Positions 37,909 through 46,223 of a DNA stretch of 64,000 bases are shown piece by piece. The translations under genes were made by a program, and so were the position numbers. Position 1 is the stretch's first letter. The number at the start of each line of letters is the position of its first letter. This DNA comes from Oscillospiraceae bacterium (lineage in GTDB: Bacteria; Bacillota; Clostridia; Oscillospirales; Ruminococcaceae), in the NCBI GenBank assembly GCA_025757845.1, contig CP107211.1, positions 620,001-684,000 on the forward strand, given 5' to 3'. The notes under the pieces are model-generated. The model was not told where the DNA came from. It did not search any database and saw only the letters and a list, made by a program, of their open reading frames with translations.

Positions 37909-37937
37909 TTGATTTTCTTCACCGTTTGTGGTATACT
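37909..37937 (+). promoter_or_regulatory. Promoter of rubrerythrin
   Basis: TTGATT (37909-37914), 17 bp, TATACT (37932-37937). Confidence 0.8.
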
Positions 37938-38014
37938 CTGTTCAGAGACAAGGACCTGAAGCCCCGCAGTGGGGCTGCCGATACAGACACCGAATAACAA
38001 AAGGAGAAGAGAGT

Positions 38015-38554
38015 ATGGAACTCAAGGGTACCAAGACCGAGAAAAACCTGTGGGAAGCCTTTGCAGGCGAGAGCCAGGCACGCAACAAGTACACCTACTT
38101 TGCCAGCATGGCCAAGAAGGAAGGCTATGAGCAGCTGGCTGCCATCTTTGAGGAGACCGCCGGCAACGAGAAGGAGCATGCCAAGATCTGGTTCAAGCTG
38201 CTGTGCGGCGGTGCCATCCCCGACACGCTCACCTGCCTGGACATGGCCGCCGGCGGCGAGCACGACGAGTGGACCGAGATGTACCCCCGCATGGCCAAGG
38301 AGGCCAAGGAAGAGGGCTTCAACCAGATCGCAGCCCTGTTCACCATGGTGGCACAGATCGAGAAGGAGCACGAGGAGCGCTACCGCGCCTTGGCCGAGAA
38401 CCTGAAGAACCAGAAGGTGTTCGCCCGCGAAGAGCAGCAGCTGTGGCAGTGCCGGAACTGCGGCTACACCTTCATCGGCAAGTCGGCTCCGCTCAAGTGC
38501 CCGGTGTGCGCACACCCCCAGAGCTACTTTGAGCTGAAGAAGATCAATTACTGA
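38015..38554 (+). CDS. rbr: Rubrerythrin
   Basis: A 179-residue non-haem iron peroxidase reducing hydrogen peroxide in anaerobes. The di-iron four-helix bundle occupies residues 1-140 with the paired E-x-x-H motifs (E-K-E-H, twice). The C-terminal rubredoxin-like domain has C-R-N-C and C-P-V-C. ATG 38015 has AAGGAG upstream. It is monocistronic, with a Fur/PerR-like box in front, as expected for a peroxide- or iron-responsive gene. Confidence 0.95.
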   Translation: MELKGTKTEKNLWEAFAGESQARNKYTYFASMAKKEGYEQLAAIFEETAGNEKEHAKIWFKLLCGGAIPDTLTCLDMAAGGEHDEWTEMYPRMAKEAKEEGFNQIAALFTMVAQIEKEHEERYRALAENLKNQKVFAREEQQLWQCRNCGYTFIGKSAPLKCPVCAHPQSYFELKKINY

Positions 38555-38567
38555 TGTGACCCACCCC

Positions 38568-38596
38568 AGAGGGACGACGGCAGTCGTCCCTCTTTT
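38568..38596 (+). terminator. Terminator after rubrerythrin
   Basis: An 11-bp perfect stem, AGAGGGACGAC / GTCGTCCCTCT, with GGCA loop, then TTT. It may also serve the small minus-strand gene at 38602. Confidence 0.85.
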
Positions 38597-38601
38597 GCTG
38601 T

Positions 38602-38784
38602 TCAGAGCAGCGGCCGTTCCGGCAGAAAGATCATTGTCCCGCGGGAAGAATAGATCAGCCGCTGCACGGCGCAGCCGTACAACAGAAACAGCACCGCCAG
38701 CACCAGCACGGCCAGCATCAGCCCGCGCAGCCAGTGCCGGTGCCGTGGGCGGAAGGAACGGTGTGCTCCGGGCCGGTATCGCAT
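38602..38784 (-). CDS. Small single-pass membrane protein (60 aa)
   Basis: Sixty residues on the minus strand: a basic N-terminus rich in Arg/His (R-Y-R-P-G-A-H-R-S-F-R-P-R-H-R-H), one hydrophobic helix (about 20-38) and a short polar tail. A strong AAAAGGAGG site lies before ATG 38782-38784, supporting real translation. No family is recognised. It is convergent with rubrerythrin and divergent from rnz. It may be a membrane-anchored peptide or a regulator of a larger partner. Confidence 0.55.
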   Translation of the reverse strand: MRYRPGAHRSFRPRHRHWLRGLMLAVLVLAVLFLLYGCAVQRLIYSSRGTMIFLPERPLL

Positions 38785-38897
38785 GGTCTGCGCCTCCTTT
38801 TTTGCATTTGCCCATCCTATGCAGGGCCGCAGACGATTGTGCAGCCGGGGCTGCTGTGGTAAGATAAAAGAAGAACCATTCATCCAAAGGAGTTTTT

Positions 38898-39824
38898 ATG
38901 CTGACGATCACCTTACTGGGCACGGCGGCCACCATGCCGCTGCCGGACCGCGCCCTCAGTACGGCCTTTGCAGCCTGCGGCGGCCACGGCCTGCTGTTCG
39001 ACTGCGGCGAGGGCACCCAGGCGGCGGCCCGCCGTGCCGGGGTCAACCTGATGCGTGCGGACACCGTCTGTCTGACCCATTATCACGGCGACCACATCTT
39101 CGGCCTGCCGGGTCTGCTGCAGACGCTGGGGGCCCAGGGCCGCACCCGGCCGCTGCTGCTGGTGGGGCCGAAAGGGCTTGCCGGCATCTGGAGCGCCGTG
39201 CGTGCCCTCACCGGGCCGCTGCCCTATGCCGTGCGTCTGCAGGAAGCAGACGGGCCGCTGGCACTGGATGCGCTGTGGGAGGGCTGGCCGGCGGGTGCTG
39301 TGCTGCGCCCCTTTGCCACCCGGCACCGGGTGCCCAGCGTGGGTTATCGGTTGGAGCTGCCCCGGGCGGGCCGGTTCGACCCGGCCCGGGCCCGGGCGCT
39401 GGGGGTGCCGGTGCAGCAATGGAAACTTCTGCAGCAGGGGCAGAGCGTTCTCGTGAAAGGCCGCACCGTGGCCCCGGCGGAGGTGCTGGGCGCGCCGCGC
39501 CGGGGGCTGAGCATGGTATTCTCCGGCGACACGGCCCCCTGCGCCGCGCTGGAGCAGGCCGCACAGGGCGCTGACCTGCTGATTTGCGACGCCACCTATG
39601 CGCTTCCGGAACAGGAAGCCCAGGCAGCTCAGTGGGGACACAGCACCTTTGGGCAGAGCGCCGCGTTGGCGGCCCGCGCCGGGGCGCATCGCCTCTGGCT
39701 GACCCACTATTCCCCCATGATCACCGACCCGGAAGCAGATCTGCCCCAGGCGCAGAGCATCTTCCCGGCGGCAGTGTGCGGCGCAGACGGGATGCAGATC
39801 ACCCTGCAGTACGAGGAGGCGTGA
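38898..39824 (+). CDS. rnz: Ribonuclease Z
   Basis: A 308-residue metallo-beta-lactamase-fold endonuclease that trims tRNA 3' trailers. The zinc motif is T-H-Y-H-G-D-H near residue 62, followed by G-L-P-G-L-L; later ligands lie in F-S-G-D-T and W-L-T-H-Y-S. AAAGGAG precedes ATG 38898. The CCA-adding enzyme gene follows after 3 bp, so the two tRNA 3'-end maturation steps are in one operon. Confidence 0.92.
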   Translation: MLTITLLGTAATMPLPDRALSTAFAACGGHGLLFDCGEGTQAAARRAGVNLMRADTVCLTHYHGDHIFGLPGLLQTLGAQGRTRPLLLVGPKGLAGIWSAVRALTGPLPYAVRLQEADGPLALDALWEGWPAGAVLRPFATRHRVPSVGYRLELPRAGRFDPARARALGVPVQQWKLLQQGQSVLVKGRTVAPAEVLGAPRRGLSMVFSGDTAPCAALEQAAQGADLLICDATYALPEQEAQAAQWGHSTFGQSAALAARAGAHRLWLTHYSPMITDPEADLPQAQSIFPAAVCGADGMQITLQYEEA

Positions 39825-39827
39825 CCC

Positions 39828-41168
39828 ATGCAAAACATCCGATTGGACGCCGGTGCGGCGGCTCTGCTGGCCCGGCTGCACGGGGCCGGATATGCGGCCT
39901 ACGCGGTGGGCGGCTGCGTGCGGGACAGTCTACTGGGGCGCACCCCGCAGGACTGGGACCTTTGCACCAGCGCCCGGCCGGAGCAGGTGCTGGCATTGTT
40001 CGGGGAGGGGCAGTGCATCCCCACCGGGCTGCAGCACGGCACCGTGACCATCAAGTACGGCGGCCAGCTGTACGAGACCACTACCTTCCGCACCGAGGGG
40101 GCCTATACCGACGGCCGCCACCCGGACGAGGTACACTTTGTGCCGGACGTGCGGCAGGACCTGGCCCGGCGGGACTTTACCATCAATGCCATGGCCTACA
40201 ACGATGCCGAGGGGCTCATCGACCCCTTTGGAGGGCAGCAGGACCTGCAGCAGGGCATCCTGCGGGCCGTGGGCGACCCCGCCACCCGCTTTGAAGAGGA
40301 TGCCCTGCGCATCCTGCGGCTGTACCGGTTCGCGGCGCGGTTCGGCTTTGCCATCGACCCGCCCACCGGGCAGGCGGCCCGGGCACTGTGTGCCCATCTG
40401 GACTGCGTGTCGGTGGAGCGGATCGAAGAAGAGCTGTCTAAATTGCTGGCAGCACCCGCCCTGGCGGCATATCTTGATGAAAAAATACTGAAAGTTATTA
40501 TGCCGGAGCTTTCCGCCCCGGCATTGCAGGCCGCAAAGCCGGTGGTGGATGCCTGTCCGGCGGGCACGGAGGACCTGCCCGTGCGGTGGGCCGCATTGCT
40601 GATGAGCCTTGGCGAGGACGGCACCCGCAAGGCCCTGAAACGCCTGCGCTGCTCCAACGCCTGCATCGAGCAGACGGCGGTGCTGGTGAGGGAAACAGGA
40701 GGGGGCGGCGGAAGTTTCTCCGAGGACCGTCCGCTGGGGTGGGACCCTGCTGCCGCAGGCAGTAGGGCGGGCGATGGAATGGCCCGATTCGTGTCCGAGG
40801 AGAAAGCTTCCGCCGCTCCCGGACAGGATGCTGCCCCCGATACGGTCATCCGCATCCGGAAACTGCTGGGCCGGTACGACCTGCACACCGTACAGAGGCT
40901 GGCGGCGCTGGGCGCTGCCATGGAGCCGGAACAGGCGGCTGATTTTGCCGCGCAGGCAGAATTGGCCGCACAGCTGGACGCCGACGGCGTGTGCTGCCGG
41001 GTCAGCCAGCTGGCCGTGAACGGCCGCGACCTGATGGCGGCGGGCATCCCGGCAGGGCCCGGCCTGCGCAGGACGCTGGAAGCCCTGCTGGACGCCGTTG
41101 TCCGGGGGCAGCTGCTCAACGAGCGGCAGTGCCTGCTGGACGCCGCAGGGCAAATTTCTGCGTCTTGA
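39828..41168 (+). CDS. cca: CCA-adding tRNA nucleotidyltransferase with in-frame insertion
   Basis: A 446-residue enzyme adding or repairing the CCA end of tRNA. The N-terminal head has G-G-C-V-R-D-S-L-L-G and the catalytic D-W-D-L. R-R-D-F-T-I-N-A-M-A-Y is the ribose/base-recognition motif, and E-E-D-A-L-R-I-L-R-L-Y-R-F-A begins the neck. Around residues 292-330 a Gly/Ser/Ala-rich stretch interrupts the helical body. Its DNA is a palindromic repeat (40704-40818) inserted without breaking the frame. Without it the protein would be about 405 residues, closer to the usual length. Confidence 0.92.
   Translation: MQNIRLDAGAAALLARLHGAGYAAYAVGGCVRDSLLGRTPQDWDLCTSARPEQVLALFGEGQCIPTGLQHGTVTIKYGGQLYETTTFRTEGAYTDGRHPDEVHFVPDVRQDLARRDFTINAMAYNDAEGLIDPFGGQQDLQQGILRAVGDPATRFEEDALRILRLYRFAARFGFAIDPPTGQAARALCAHLDCVSVERIEEELSKLLAAPALAAYLDEKILKVIMPELSAPALQAAKPVVDACPAGTEDLPVRWAALLMSLGEDGTRKALKRLRCSNACIEQTAVLVRETGGGGGSFSEDRPLGWDPAAAGSRAGDGMARFVSEEKASAAPGQDAAPDTVIRIRKLLGRYDLHTVQRLAALGAAMEPEQAADFAAQAELAAQLDADGVCCRVSQLAVNGRDLMAAGIPAGPGLRRTLEALLDAVVRGQLLNERQCLLDAAGQISAS
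40704..40818. repeat. Palindromic repeat inserted inside cca
   Basis: The left arm around GCGGCGGAAGTTTCTCC and the right arm (reverse complement GCGGCGGAAGCTTTCTCC) differ by a one-base gap. Between them lies a second imperfect palindrome, CCCTGCTGCC-GCA-GGCAGTAGGG. About 115 bp remain in frame with cca and encode a low-complexity linker. The layout resembles the palindromic elements known inside Rickettsia genes. Confidence 0.6.
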
Positions 41169-41236
41169 CAACTGGTTTTTGCCGCGTTACTATTATACTA
41201 CTATTTTAGTGTGTTGAACACGCCAAAGGAGAAGCT

Positions 41237-42343
41237 ATGACCACACAGAACTCTGCGCCCCGGCCCCCGCGCGCCCTCATTGCCATGAGCGGCGGCGTGG
41301 ACAGCTCGGTGGCTGCCTGGCTGATGCAGCGGGACGGGTACGACTGCACCGGCATCACCATGCGCCTGACCCACAACGAGATGCTGGGGCAGTCCGGTTT
41401 CCACACCTGCTGCTCGGAAAAGGACATCGAGGACGCCGCCGAGGTGGCCTTTGCCCTGGATATCCCTTACGAGGTGCTGGACTTCACCGCCGACTTCCGG
41501 GAACAGATCATCGAGAAGTTTGTCCGGGTGTATGAGGCCGGCGGCACCCCAAACCCCTGCATTGATTGTAATAAATACATGAAGTTCAACAATCTGTTGA
41601 ACTGGGCACAGGCCCACGGCATGGAATATGTGGTCACCGGCCACTATGCCCGGGTGGAACAGGACCCGGACACCGGCCGCTGGCTGCTCAAAAAGGGGCT
41701 GGATGAGGGCAAGGATCAGAGCTATGTGCTGTACAACCTCACCCAGCAGCAATTGGCTCATGTGCGCCTGCCGCTGGGGGCCCTGCACAAGACCGAGGTG
41801 CGTGCCATCGCCGAGCAGCATCATTTCATCAATGCCCGCAAACACGACAGCCAGGACATCTGCTTTGTGCCCGACGGCGACTATGCCCGCTTTATGGAGG
41901 GCTTTACCGGCAAGCACTACCCCGCCGGTGATTTTCTGGACGAGAGCGGCAAGGTGGTGGGCACCCACAACGGTGCGGTGCGTTACACGCTGGGCCAGCG
42001 CAAGGGCCTTGGGCTGGCACTGGGGGCCCCGGTGTACGTCTGCGGCAAGGACATGCAGGCCAACACGGTCACCGTCGGCCCGGAGTGTGCTTTGTTCGAC
42101 CGCATCGTCTATGCGGAGGATGTGAACTGGATCGCCATCCCGGAGCTGACCGGACCGCTGCGGGTCACGGCCCGCACCCGCTACCACCAGACCGAGCAGG
42201 CCGCCACCGTTTACCCGGCGGAAAACGGCTTCCGGCTGGAGTTTGAGCAGCCCCAGCGCGCCCCCACGCCCGGCCAGTCGGTGGTGCTGTATCAGGGGGA
42301 TGTGGTGCTGGGCGGCGGCATCATTACGAGAGTGGAAAAGTAA
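41237..42343 (+). CDS. mnmA: tRNA-specific 2-thiouridylase
   Basis: A 368-residue ATP-dependent enzyme that thiolates U34 of Lys, Glu and Gln tRNAs. The PP-loop is M-S-G-G-V-D-S-S (residues 14-21). Catalytic cysteines are in N-P-C-I-D-C-N near residue 113 and in Q-D-I-C-F-V near 210. AAAGGAG precedes ATG 41237. tcdA follows after 17 bp, grouping two tRNA-modification genes. Confidence 0.95.
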   Translation: MTTQNSAPRPPRALIAMSGGVDSSVAAWLMQRDGYDCTGITMRLTHNEMLGQSGFHTCCSEKDIEDAAEVAFALDIPYEVLDFTADFREQIIEKFVRVYEAGGTPNPCIDCNKYMKFNNLLNWAQAHGMEYVVTGHYARVEQDPDTGRWLLKKGLDEGKDQSYVLYNLTQQQLAHVRLPLGALHKTEVRAIAEQHHFINARKHDSQDICFVPDGDYARFMEGFTGKHYPAGDFLDESGKVVGTHNGAVRYTLGQRKGLGLALGAPVYVCGKDMQANTVTVGPECALFDRIVYAEDVNWIAIPELTGPLRVTARTRYHQTEQAATVYPAENGFRLEFEQPQRAPTPGQSVVLYQGDVVLGGGIITRVEK

Positions 42344-42360
42344 CAAGGAGACAAAACGCA

Positions 42361-43122
42361 ATGCAAGATCAGTATTCCCGCACCCAGCTGCTGCTGGGCG
42401 CAGAGGCAATGGAAAAGCTGCACAATTCCCGCGTGGCCGTGTTCGGCATCGGCGGTGTGGGCGGCTACACGGTGGAGGCGCTGGCCCGCAGCGGTGTGGG
42501 CGCACTGGACCTCATCGACGACGATAAGGTCTGCCTGACCAACCTCAACCGCCAGATCATTGCCACCCGCAAGACCGTGGGCAAATTCAAAGTGGATGTG
42601 GCCGAGGAGCGCGTCCACGACATTGACCCGGACATCAAGGTCACTACCTACAAGACCTTCTTCGGCCCGGAGACCCAGGACAGCTTCGACTTCTCCCAGT
42701 TCGACTATGTGGTGGACGCCATCGACACCGTCACCGGCAAGCTGGCTCTGGTGATGAAGTGCAAGGAAGCCGGGGTGCCCATCATCTGCTCCATGGGCGC
42801 CGGCAACAAGATGGACCCCACCCGCTTTGAGGTGACCGACATCTACAAGACCTCGGTCTGCCCCCTGGCCAAGGTGATGCGGACCGAGTGCCGCAAGCGC
42901 AAGATCAAGCACCTGAAGGTGGTGTACTCCCGGGAGCCTGCCATGACGCCCCTGACCGAGGACATGGCACCGGAAGCACCCTGCCCGGCAGATGCCCAGC
43001 GTCCGGGGGCTCCCCGTCGGTCAACGCCGGGCTCCAATGCCTTTGTGCCCTCGGTGGCAGGGCTGATCATTGCCGGGGAGGTCGTCAAGGACCTGGTGGG
43101 CTTTGTGCCCCTGAAGGGTTGA
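42361..43122 (+). CDS. tcdA: tRNA threonylcarbamoyladenosine dehydratase (TcdA/CsdL)
   Basis: A 253-residue E1-like enzyme of the ThiF/MoeB fold that cyclises t6A37 in tRNA. The ATP-binding loop is G-I-G-G-V-G-G-Y near residue 26, followed by D-D-D-K-V-C-L-T-N-L-N-R-Q. G-A-G-N-K-M-D-P is typical of the TcdA subgroup. It has no C-terminal rhodanese. It is the last gene of the mnmA-tcdA unit. Confidence 0.9.
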   Translation: MQDQYSRTQLLLGAEAMEKLHNSRVAVFGIGGVGGYTVEALARSGVGALDLIDDDKVCLTNLNRQIIATRKTVGKFKVDVAEERVHDIDPDIKVTTYKTFFGPETQDSFDFSQFDYVVDAIDTVTGKLALVMKCKEAGVPIICSMGAGNKMDPTRFEVTDIYKTSVCPLAKVMRTECRKRKIKHLKVVYSREPAMTPLTEDMAPEAPCPADAQRPGAPRRSTPGSNAFVPSVAGLIIAGEVVKDLVGFVPLKG

Positions 43123-43153
43123 TCTCCGTTTCCAGAACGTAAAATGCACACGA

Positions 43154-43189
43154 AAAAATCCCGTCTGAACTGCTTCAGACGGGATTTTT
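43154..43189. terminator. Bidirectional terminator between tcdA and the EF-G paralogue
   Basis: A 16-bp stem, AAAAATCCCGTCTGAA / TTCAGACGGGATTTTT, with a four-base loop and A/T tracts on both sides. Confidence 0.9.
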
Positions 43190-43308
43190 GTGGCGCTTGT
43201 CAAGGGGCGGCACAAACCGCACCCGCAGCAAAAAGCCCCGCCGACAGAGGGAAAGGTGTCAACGGGGCTTGCGGGAATGTCGTTATTCAGGAACGGTCAG
43301 AAAGCGGC

Positions 43309-45393
43309 TCAGTCGTCGGCGCTCTCATCCAGGTTGCCCAGCTTCTTGGCCTGCTCCACCACGGCGGGCACCAGCATTTCGGGCAGGATCTCGTAGCGGG
43401 CAAACTCGGTGGTGAACCAGCCGCGGCCCTGGGTGGTCTGACGGATGAAGGTGGTAAAGTTGGCCAGCTCTGCCAGCGGCACTTCGGCGATGATGGTCTG
43501 CAGGCCGTCCTCGTCGGGCTCCATGCCCAGCACGCGGCCGCGGCGCTTGGTCACATCGCCCATGATGTCACCGGTGTTGTCGTTGGGGACATGGGCCTTC
43601 AGGGTGTGGATGGGCTCCAGAATGACCGGCCCGGCCTCCGGCATGGCGGCCTTGTAGGCCAGCTTGGCGGCCATGATAAAGGCCATCTCGGAGCTGTCCA
43701 CGGGGTGGTAGCTGCCGTCCAGCAGGGTGGCCTTCAGGCCCACCACGGGGTAACCGGCCAGCACGCCCTTTTCGGCTGCCAGGCGCACGCCCTTTTCCAC
43801 GGCGGGGAAGAAGTTCTTGGGCACGCTGCCGCCGAACACCTTTTCCTCAAACACCACCTGCTCGCTGTCGCAGGGCTCAAAGTTGATGATGACGTCACCG
43901 AACTGGCCGTGGCCGCCGGTCTGCTTCTTGTGGCGGCCCTGCTTCTGGCAGGCCTTGCGGATGGATTCACGATAGGCGATGCGGGGAGCTTCCAGGCCGA
44001 TCTCCACGCCGAACTTGTTCTTCAGCTTGGCCTTGACCACGTCCAGGTGCTGCTCGCCCAGGCCGCCGATCACCTGCTGATGGGTCTCGGCGTTGTTCTG
44101 GTAGCTCAGGGTGGGGTCCTCTTCCATCAGGCGGGCCAGCGCGCTGCTGATCTTGCCCTCATCGCCCTTCTTGGCCACGGTGACGGCCATGAACAGGCTG
44201 GGCTGCGGGAACACGGGGGCGGGCAGCTTCACCACGCGGGAAGCGTCGCACAGGGTGTCGCCGGTCCTGGCGGTCACCAGCTTGGCCACTGCACCGATGT
44301 CACCGGCACCGATGCCGTCGGCGTCCACCTGCTTCTTGCCGATGACGGTGAGGGGCTTGCCGATCTTTTCCGGCTCGCCGGTGCGGGCGTTGACCAGCGG
44401 CTCACCGGCGGTCACCTTGCCGCTGACCACACGCAGGTAGCTCAGTTTGCCCACGAACGGGTCGGCCACGGTCTTGAACACATAGGCGGCGGTGGGCTCT
44501 GCCTCGGTGCAGTGGAGCTCCACAGGCTCGCCGTTGGCGTCCTCGGCCAGGGTGCAGGCCTCGTGCTCCGGGCTGGGCAGCAGCTTGTGCATGTTGAACA
44601 GCAGCATATCCAGTGCCTGCTGGTTCACGGCGCTGCCGCAGAACACGGGGGTGATCAGGCCGTCCTTGACGCCCTTGCGCATGCCTTCCACGATCTCCTC
44701 GGTGGTGAAGGGCTCACCGCCGAAGAACTTTTCCATCAGCTCGTCGTCGGTCTCGGCAATGGCCTCGCTCATGGCCTCGATCAGGCCCTGGAAGCGGTGG
44801 CCGATGTCGGGCAGGTCCACCTGGATCTGCTTGCCGCTTTCATACTTGAAGGCTTTCTGGCTGAACAGGTTGATGTACACGGGGGTGCCGTCGTCCAGCT
44901 TGGCGGGCACCACGCAGGGGCAGACGGTGGAGCCGAACTTGATCTTCATGTCCTCCAGGATCTTGAAGTAGTTGGCGTTCTCCAGGTCACACTTGGAAAC
45001 AAAGACCATGGTGGACTTATTGTTCTTGCGGGCCAGCTGGAAGGCTTTTTCGGCACCCACGGTGACGCCGCTGCGGCCGGACACCACCACCAGCACGCTC
45101 TCGGCGGCGCGGATGCCCTCGTATTCACCGGCCTCGAAGTCGAACAGGCCCGGGGCGTCGATCAGGTTGTACTTGATGCCCTCGTACTCCACCGGCACCA
45201 CGGATGCCGACAGGCTGGCCTTGCGCTTTGCTTCCTCGGGGTCAAAGTCCGAAATCGTGGTGCCGTCCTCGACCCGGCCCATACGCTCGGCAGCGCCCGA
45301 AAAATAGACCAGCGCCTCGGTGAGCGTGGTCTTGCCGCTGCCGGCATGACCGGCAATCAGGATATTGCGGATGTTGTTGCTTGCGTATTTCAT
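43309..45393 (-). CDS. Elongation factor G-like translational GTPase (EF-G paralogue)
   Basis: A 694-residue protein with all EF-G domains. The G1 loop is G-H-A-G-S-G-K-T-T, G4 is S-K-C-D, and domains III-V follow, including H-K-K-Q-T-G-G-H-G-Q-F-G. G3 reads D-A-P-G-L-F-D-F; the histidine of DTPGHVDF is leucine, so the normal GTPase-activating residue is missing. These paralogues occur beside true EF-G in many Clostridia, and their role in translation or rescue is unsettled. The start is ATG 45391-45393 with GAGGG upstream. It is monocistronic on the minus strand. Confidence 0.88.
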   Translation of the reverse strand: MKYASNNIRNILIAGHAGSGKTTLTEALVYFSGAAERMGRVEDGTTISDFDPEEAKRKASLSASVVPVEYEGIKYNLIDAPGLFDFEAGEYEGIRAAESVLVVVSGRSGVTVGAEKAFQLARKNNKSTMVFVSKCDLENANYFKILEDMKIKFGSTVCPCVVPAKLDDGTPVYINLFSQKAFKYESGKQIQVDLPDIGHRFQGLIEAMSEAIAETDDELMEKFFGGEPFTTEEIVEGMRKGVKDGLITPVFCGSAVNQQALDMLLFNMHKLLPSPEHEACTLAEDANGEPVELHCTEAEPTAAYVFKTVADPFVGKLSYLRVVSGKVTAGEPLVNARTGEPEKIGKPLTVIGKKQVDADGIGAGDIGAVAKLVTARTGDTLCDASRVVKLPAPVFPQPSLFMAVTVAKKGDEGKISSALARLMEEDPTLSYQNNAETHQQVIGGLGEQHLDVVKAKLKNKFGVEIGLEAPRIAYRESIRKACQKQGRHKKQTGGHGQFGDVIINFEPCDSEQVVFEEKVFGGSVPKNFFPAVEKGVRLAAEKGVLAGYPVVGLKATLLDGSYHPVDSSEMAFIMAAKLAYKAAMPEAGPVILEPIHTLKAHVPNDNTGDIMGDVTKRRGRVLGMEPDEDGLQTIIAEVPLAELANFTTFIRQTTQGRGWFTTEFARYEILPEMLVPAVVEQAKKLGNLDESADD

Positions 45394-45572
45394 ATCGGTT
45401 TTTCCCTCATTTCCGCCGCACGGAGCATTCTCTCCGCTTTTGTGGCATATTTTACAAAGATAATACCACACTCCAAACGATTTTTAAATATTCCGTTTGA
45501 AATTTCGGGCGAATCCGCCGCCAAACTTCACGGCCTTGTTTTGTGCAAGTTGACATTGCGGGTCTGCTTTTC

Positions 45573-45601
45573 TTGTAAACGCTGCAGCGATACGCTATAA
45601 T
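45573..45601 (+). promoter_or_regulatory. Promoter of the dCMP deaminase gene
   Basis: TTGTAA (45573-45578), 17 bp, TATAAT (45596-45601). Confidence 0.75.
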
Positions 45602-45645
45602 AAGCGGGAAAGAATATCATTCAGAACAAGAAGGAGCGCTATCGT

Positions 45646-46125
45646 ATGAAACGCAGCGATTACATCAACTGGGACGAATATTTCATGGGCATTGCCCTGC
45701 TCACGGCCATGCGCTCCAAGGACCCCAACAGTCAGGTGGGCGCGTGCATCGTCAGCCCGGAAAACAAGATCCTCTCCCTGGGCTACAACGGCATGCCCAT
45801 GGGCTGCAGCGACGACGAGATGCCCTGGGAACGAGAGGGGGAACCCCTGCACACCAAGTATATGTACGTCTGCCACGCGGAGCTCAACGCCATCCTCAAC
45901 AGCGCCCACAACAACCTCAAGGGCGCGCGGGTGTATGTGACCCTCTTCCCCTGCAACGAGTGCACCAAGGCCATCATCCAGTCCGGCATTGCGGAGGTGG
46001 TGTATTACGGCGACAAGTACCACGACAGCGATTCCAGCATCGCGGCACGGTTCATGTTCCAGAAGGCGGGCGTGAAGCTGACCCCCTACACCCCCAGCGG
46101 CCGCAAAGCCGAGCTGGAACTGTAA
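45646..46125 (+). CDS. Deoxycytidylate deaminase (ComEB-like)
   Basis: A 159-residue zinc deaminase converting dCMP to dUMP, the precursor of dTMP. The zinc motif is C-H-A-E near residue 76 and P-C-N-E-C near 104; G-Y-N-G-M-P is the substrate loop. AAGGAG precedes ATG 45646. Similar genes are called comEB in Bacillus, though the product acts in nucleotide metabolism. Confidence 0.92.
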   Translation: MKRSDYINWDEYFMGIALLTAMRSKDPNSQVGACIVSPENKILSLGYNGMPMGCSDDEMPWEREGEPLHTKYMYVCHAELNAILNSAHNNLKGARVYVTLFPCNECTKAIIQSGIAEVVYYGDKYHDSDSSIAARFMFQKAGVKLTPYTPSGRKAELEL

Positions 46126-46138
46126 CGCCCTTTCCCTC

Positions 46139-46167
46139 TTGACCTTGCCGGGGCAACGTACTATAAT
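46139..46167 (+). promoter_or_regulatory. Promoter of argF
   Basis: TTGACC (46139-46144), 17 bp, consensus TATAAT (46162-46167). Confidence 0.8.
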
Positions 46168-46181
46168 AGGATCATAGTTCG

Positions 46182-46206
46182 CATAAATATTCATAAATAT
46201 TTGCAT
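46182..46206. promoter_or_regulatory. ArgR-box candidate downstream of the argF start site
   Basis: Two copies of CATAAATATT lie head to tail in an AT-rich block ending TTTGCATA, spanning about +8 to +32. The spacing and A/T character resemble ARG boxes, whose consensus is TGAAT-N4-ATTCA. The match is loose. Confidence 0.45.
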
Positions 46207-46223
46207 AGAGAGGGAAATATACA

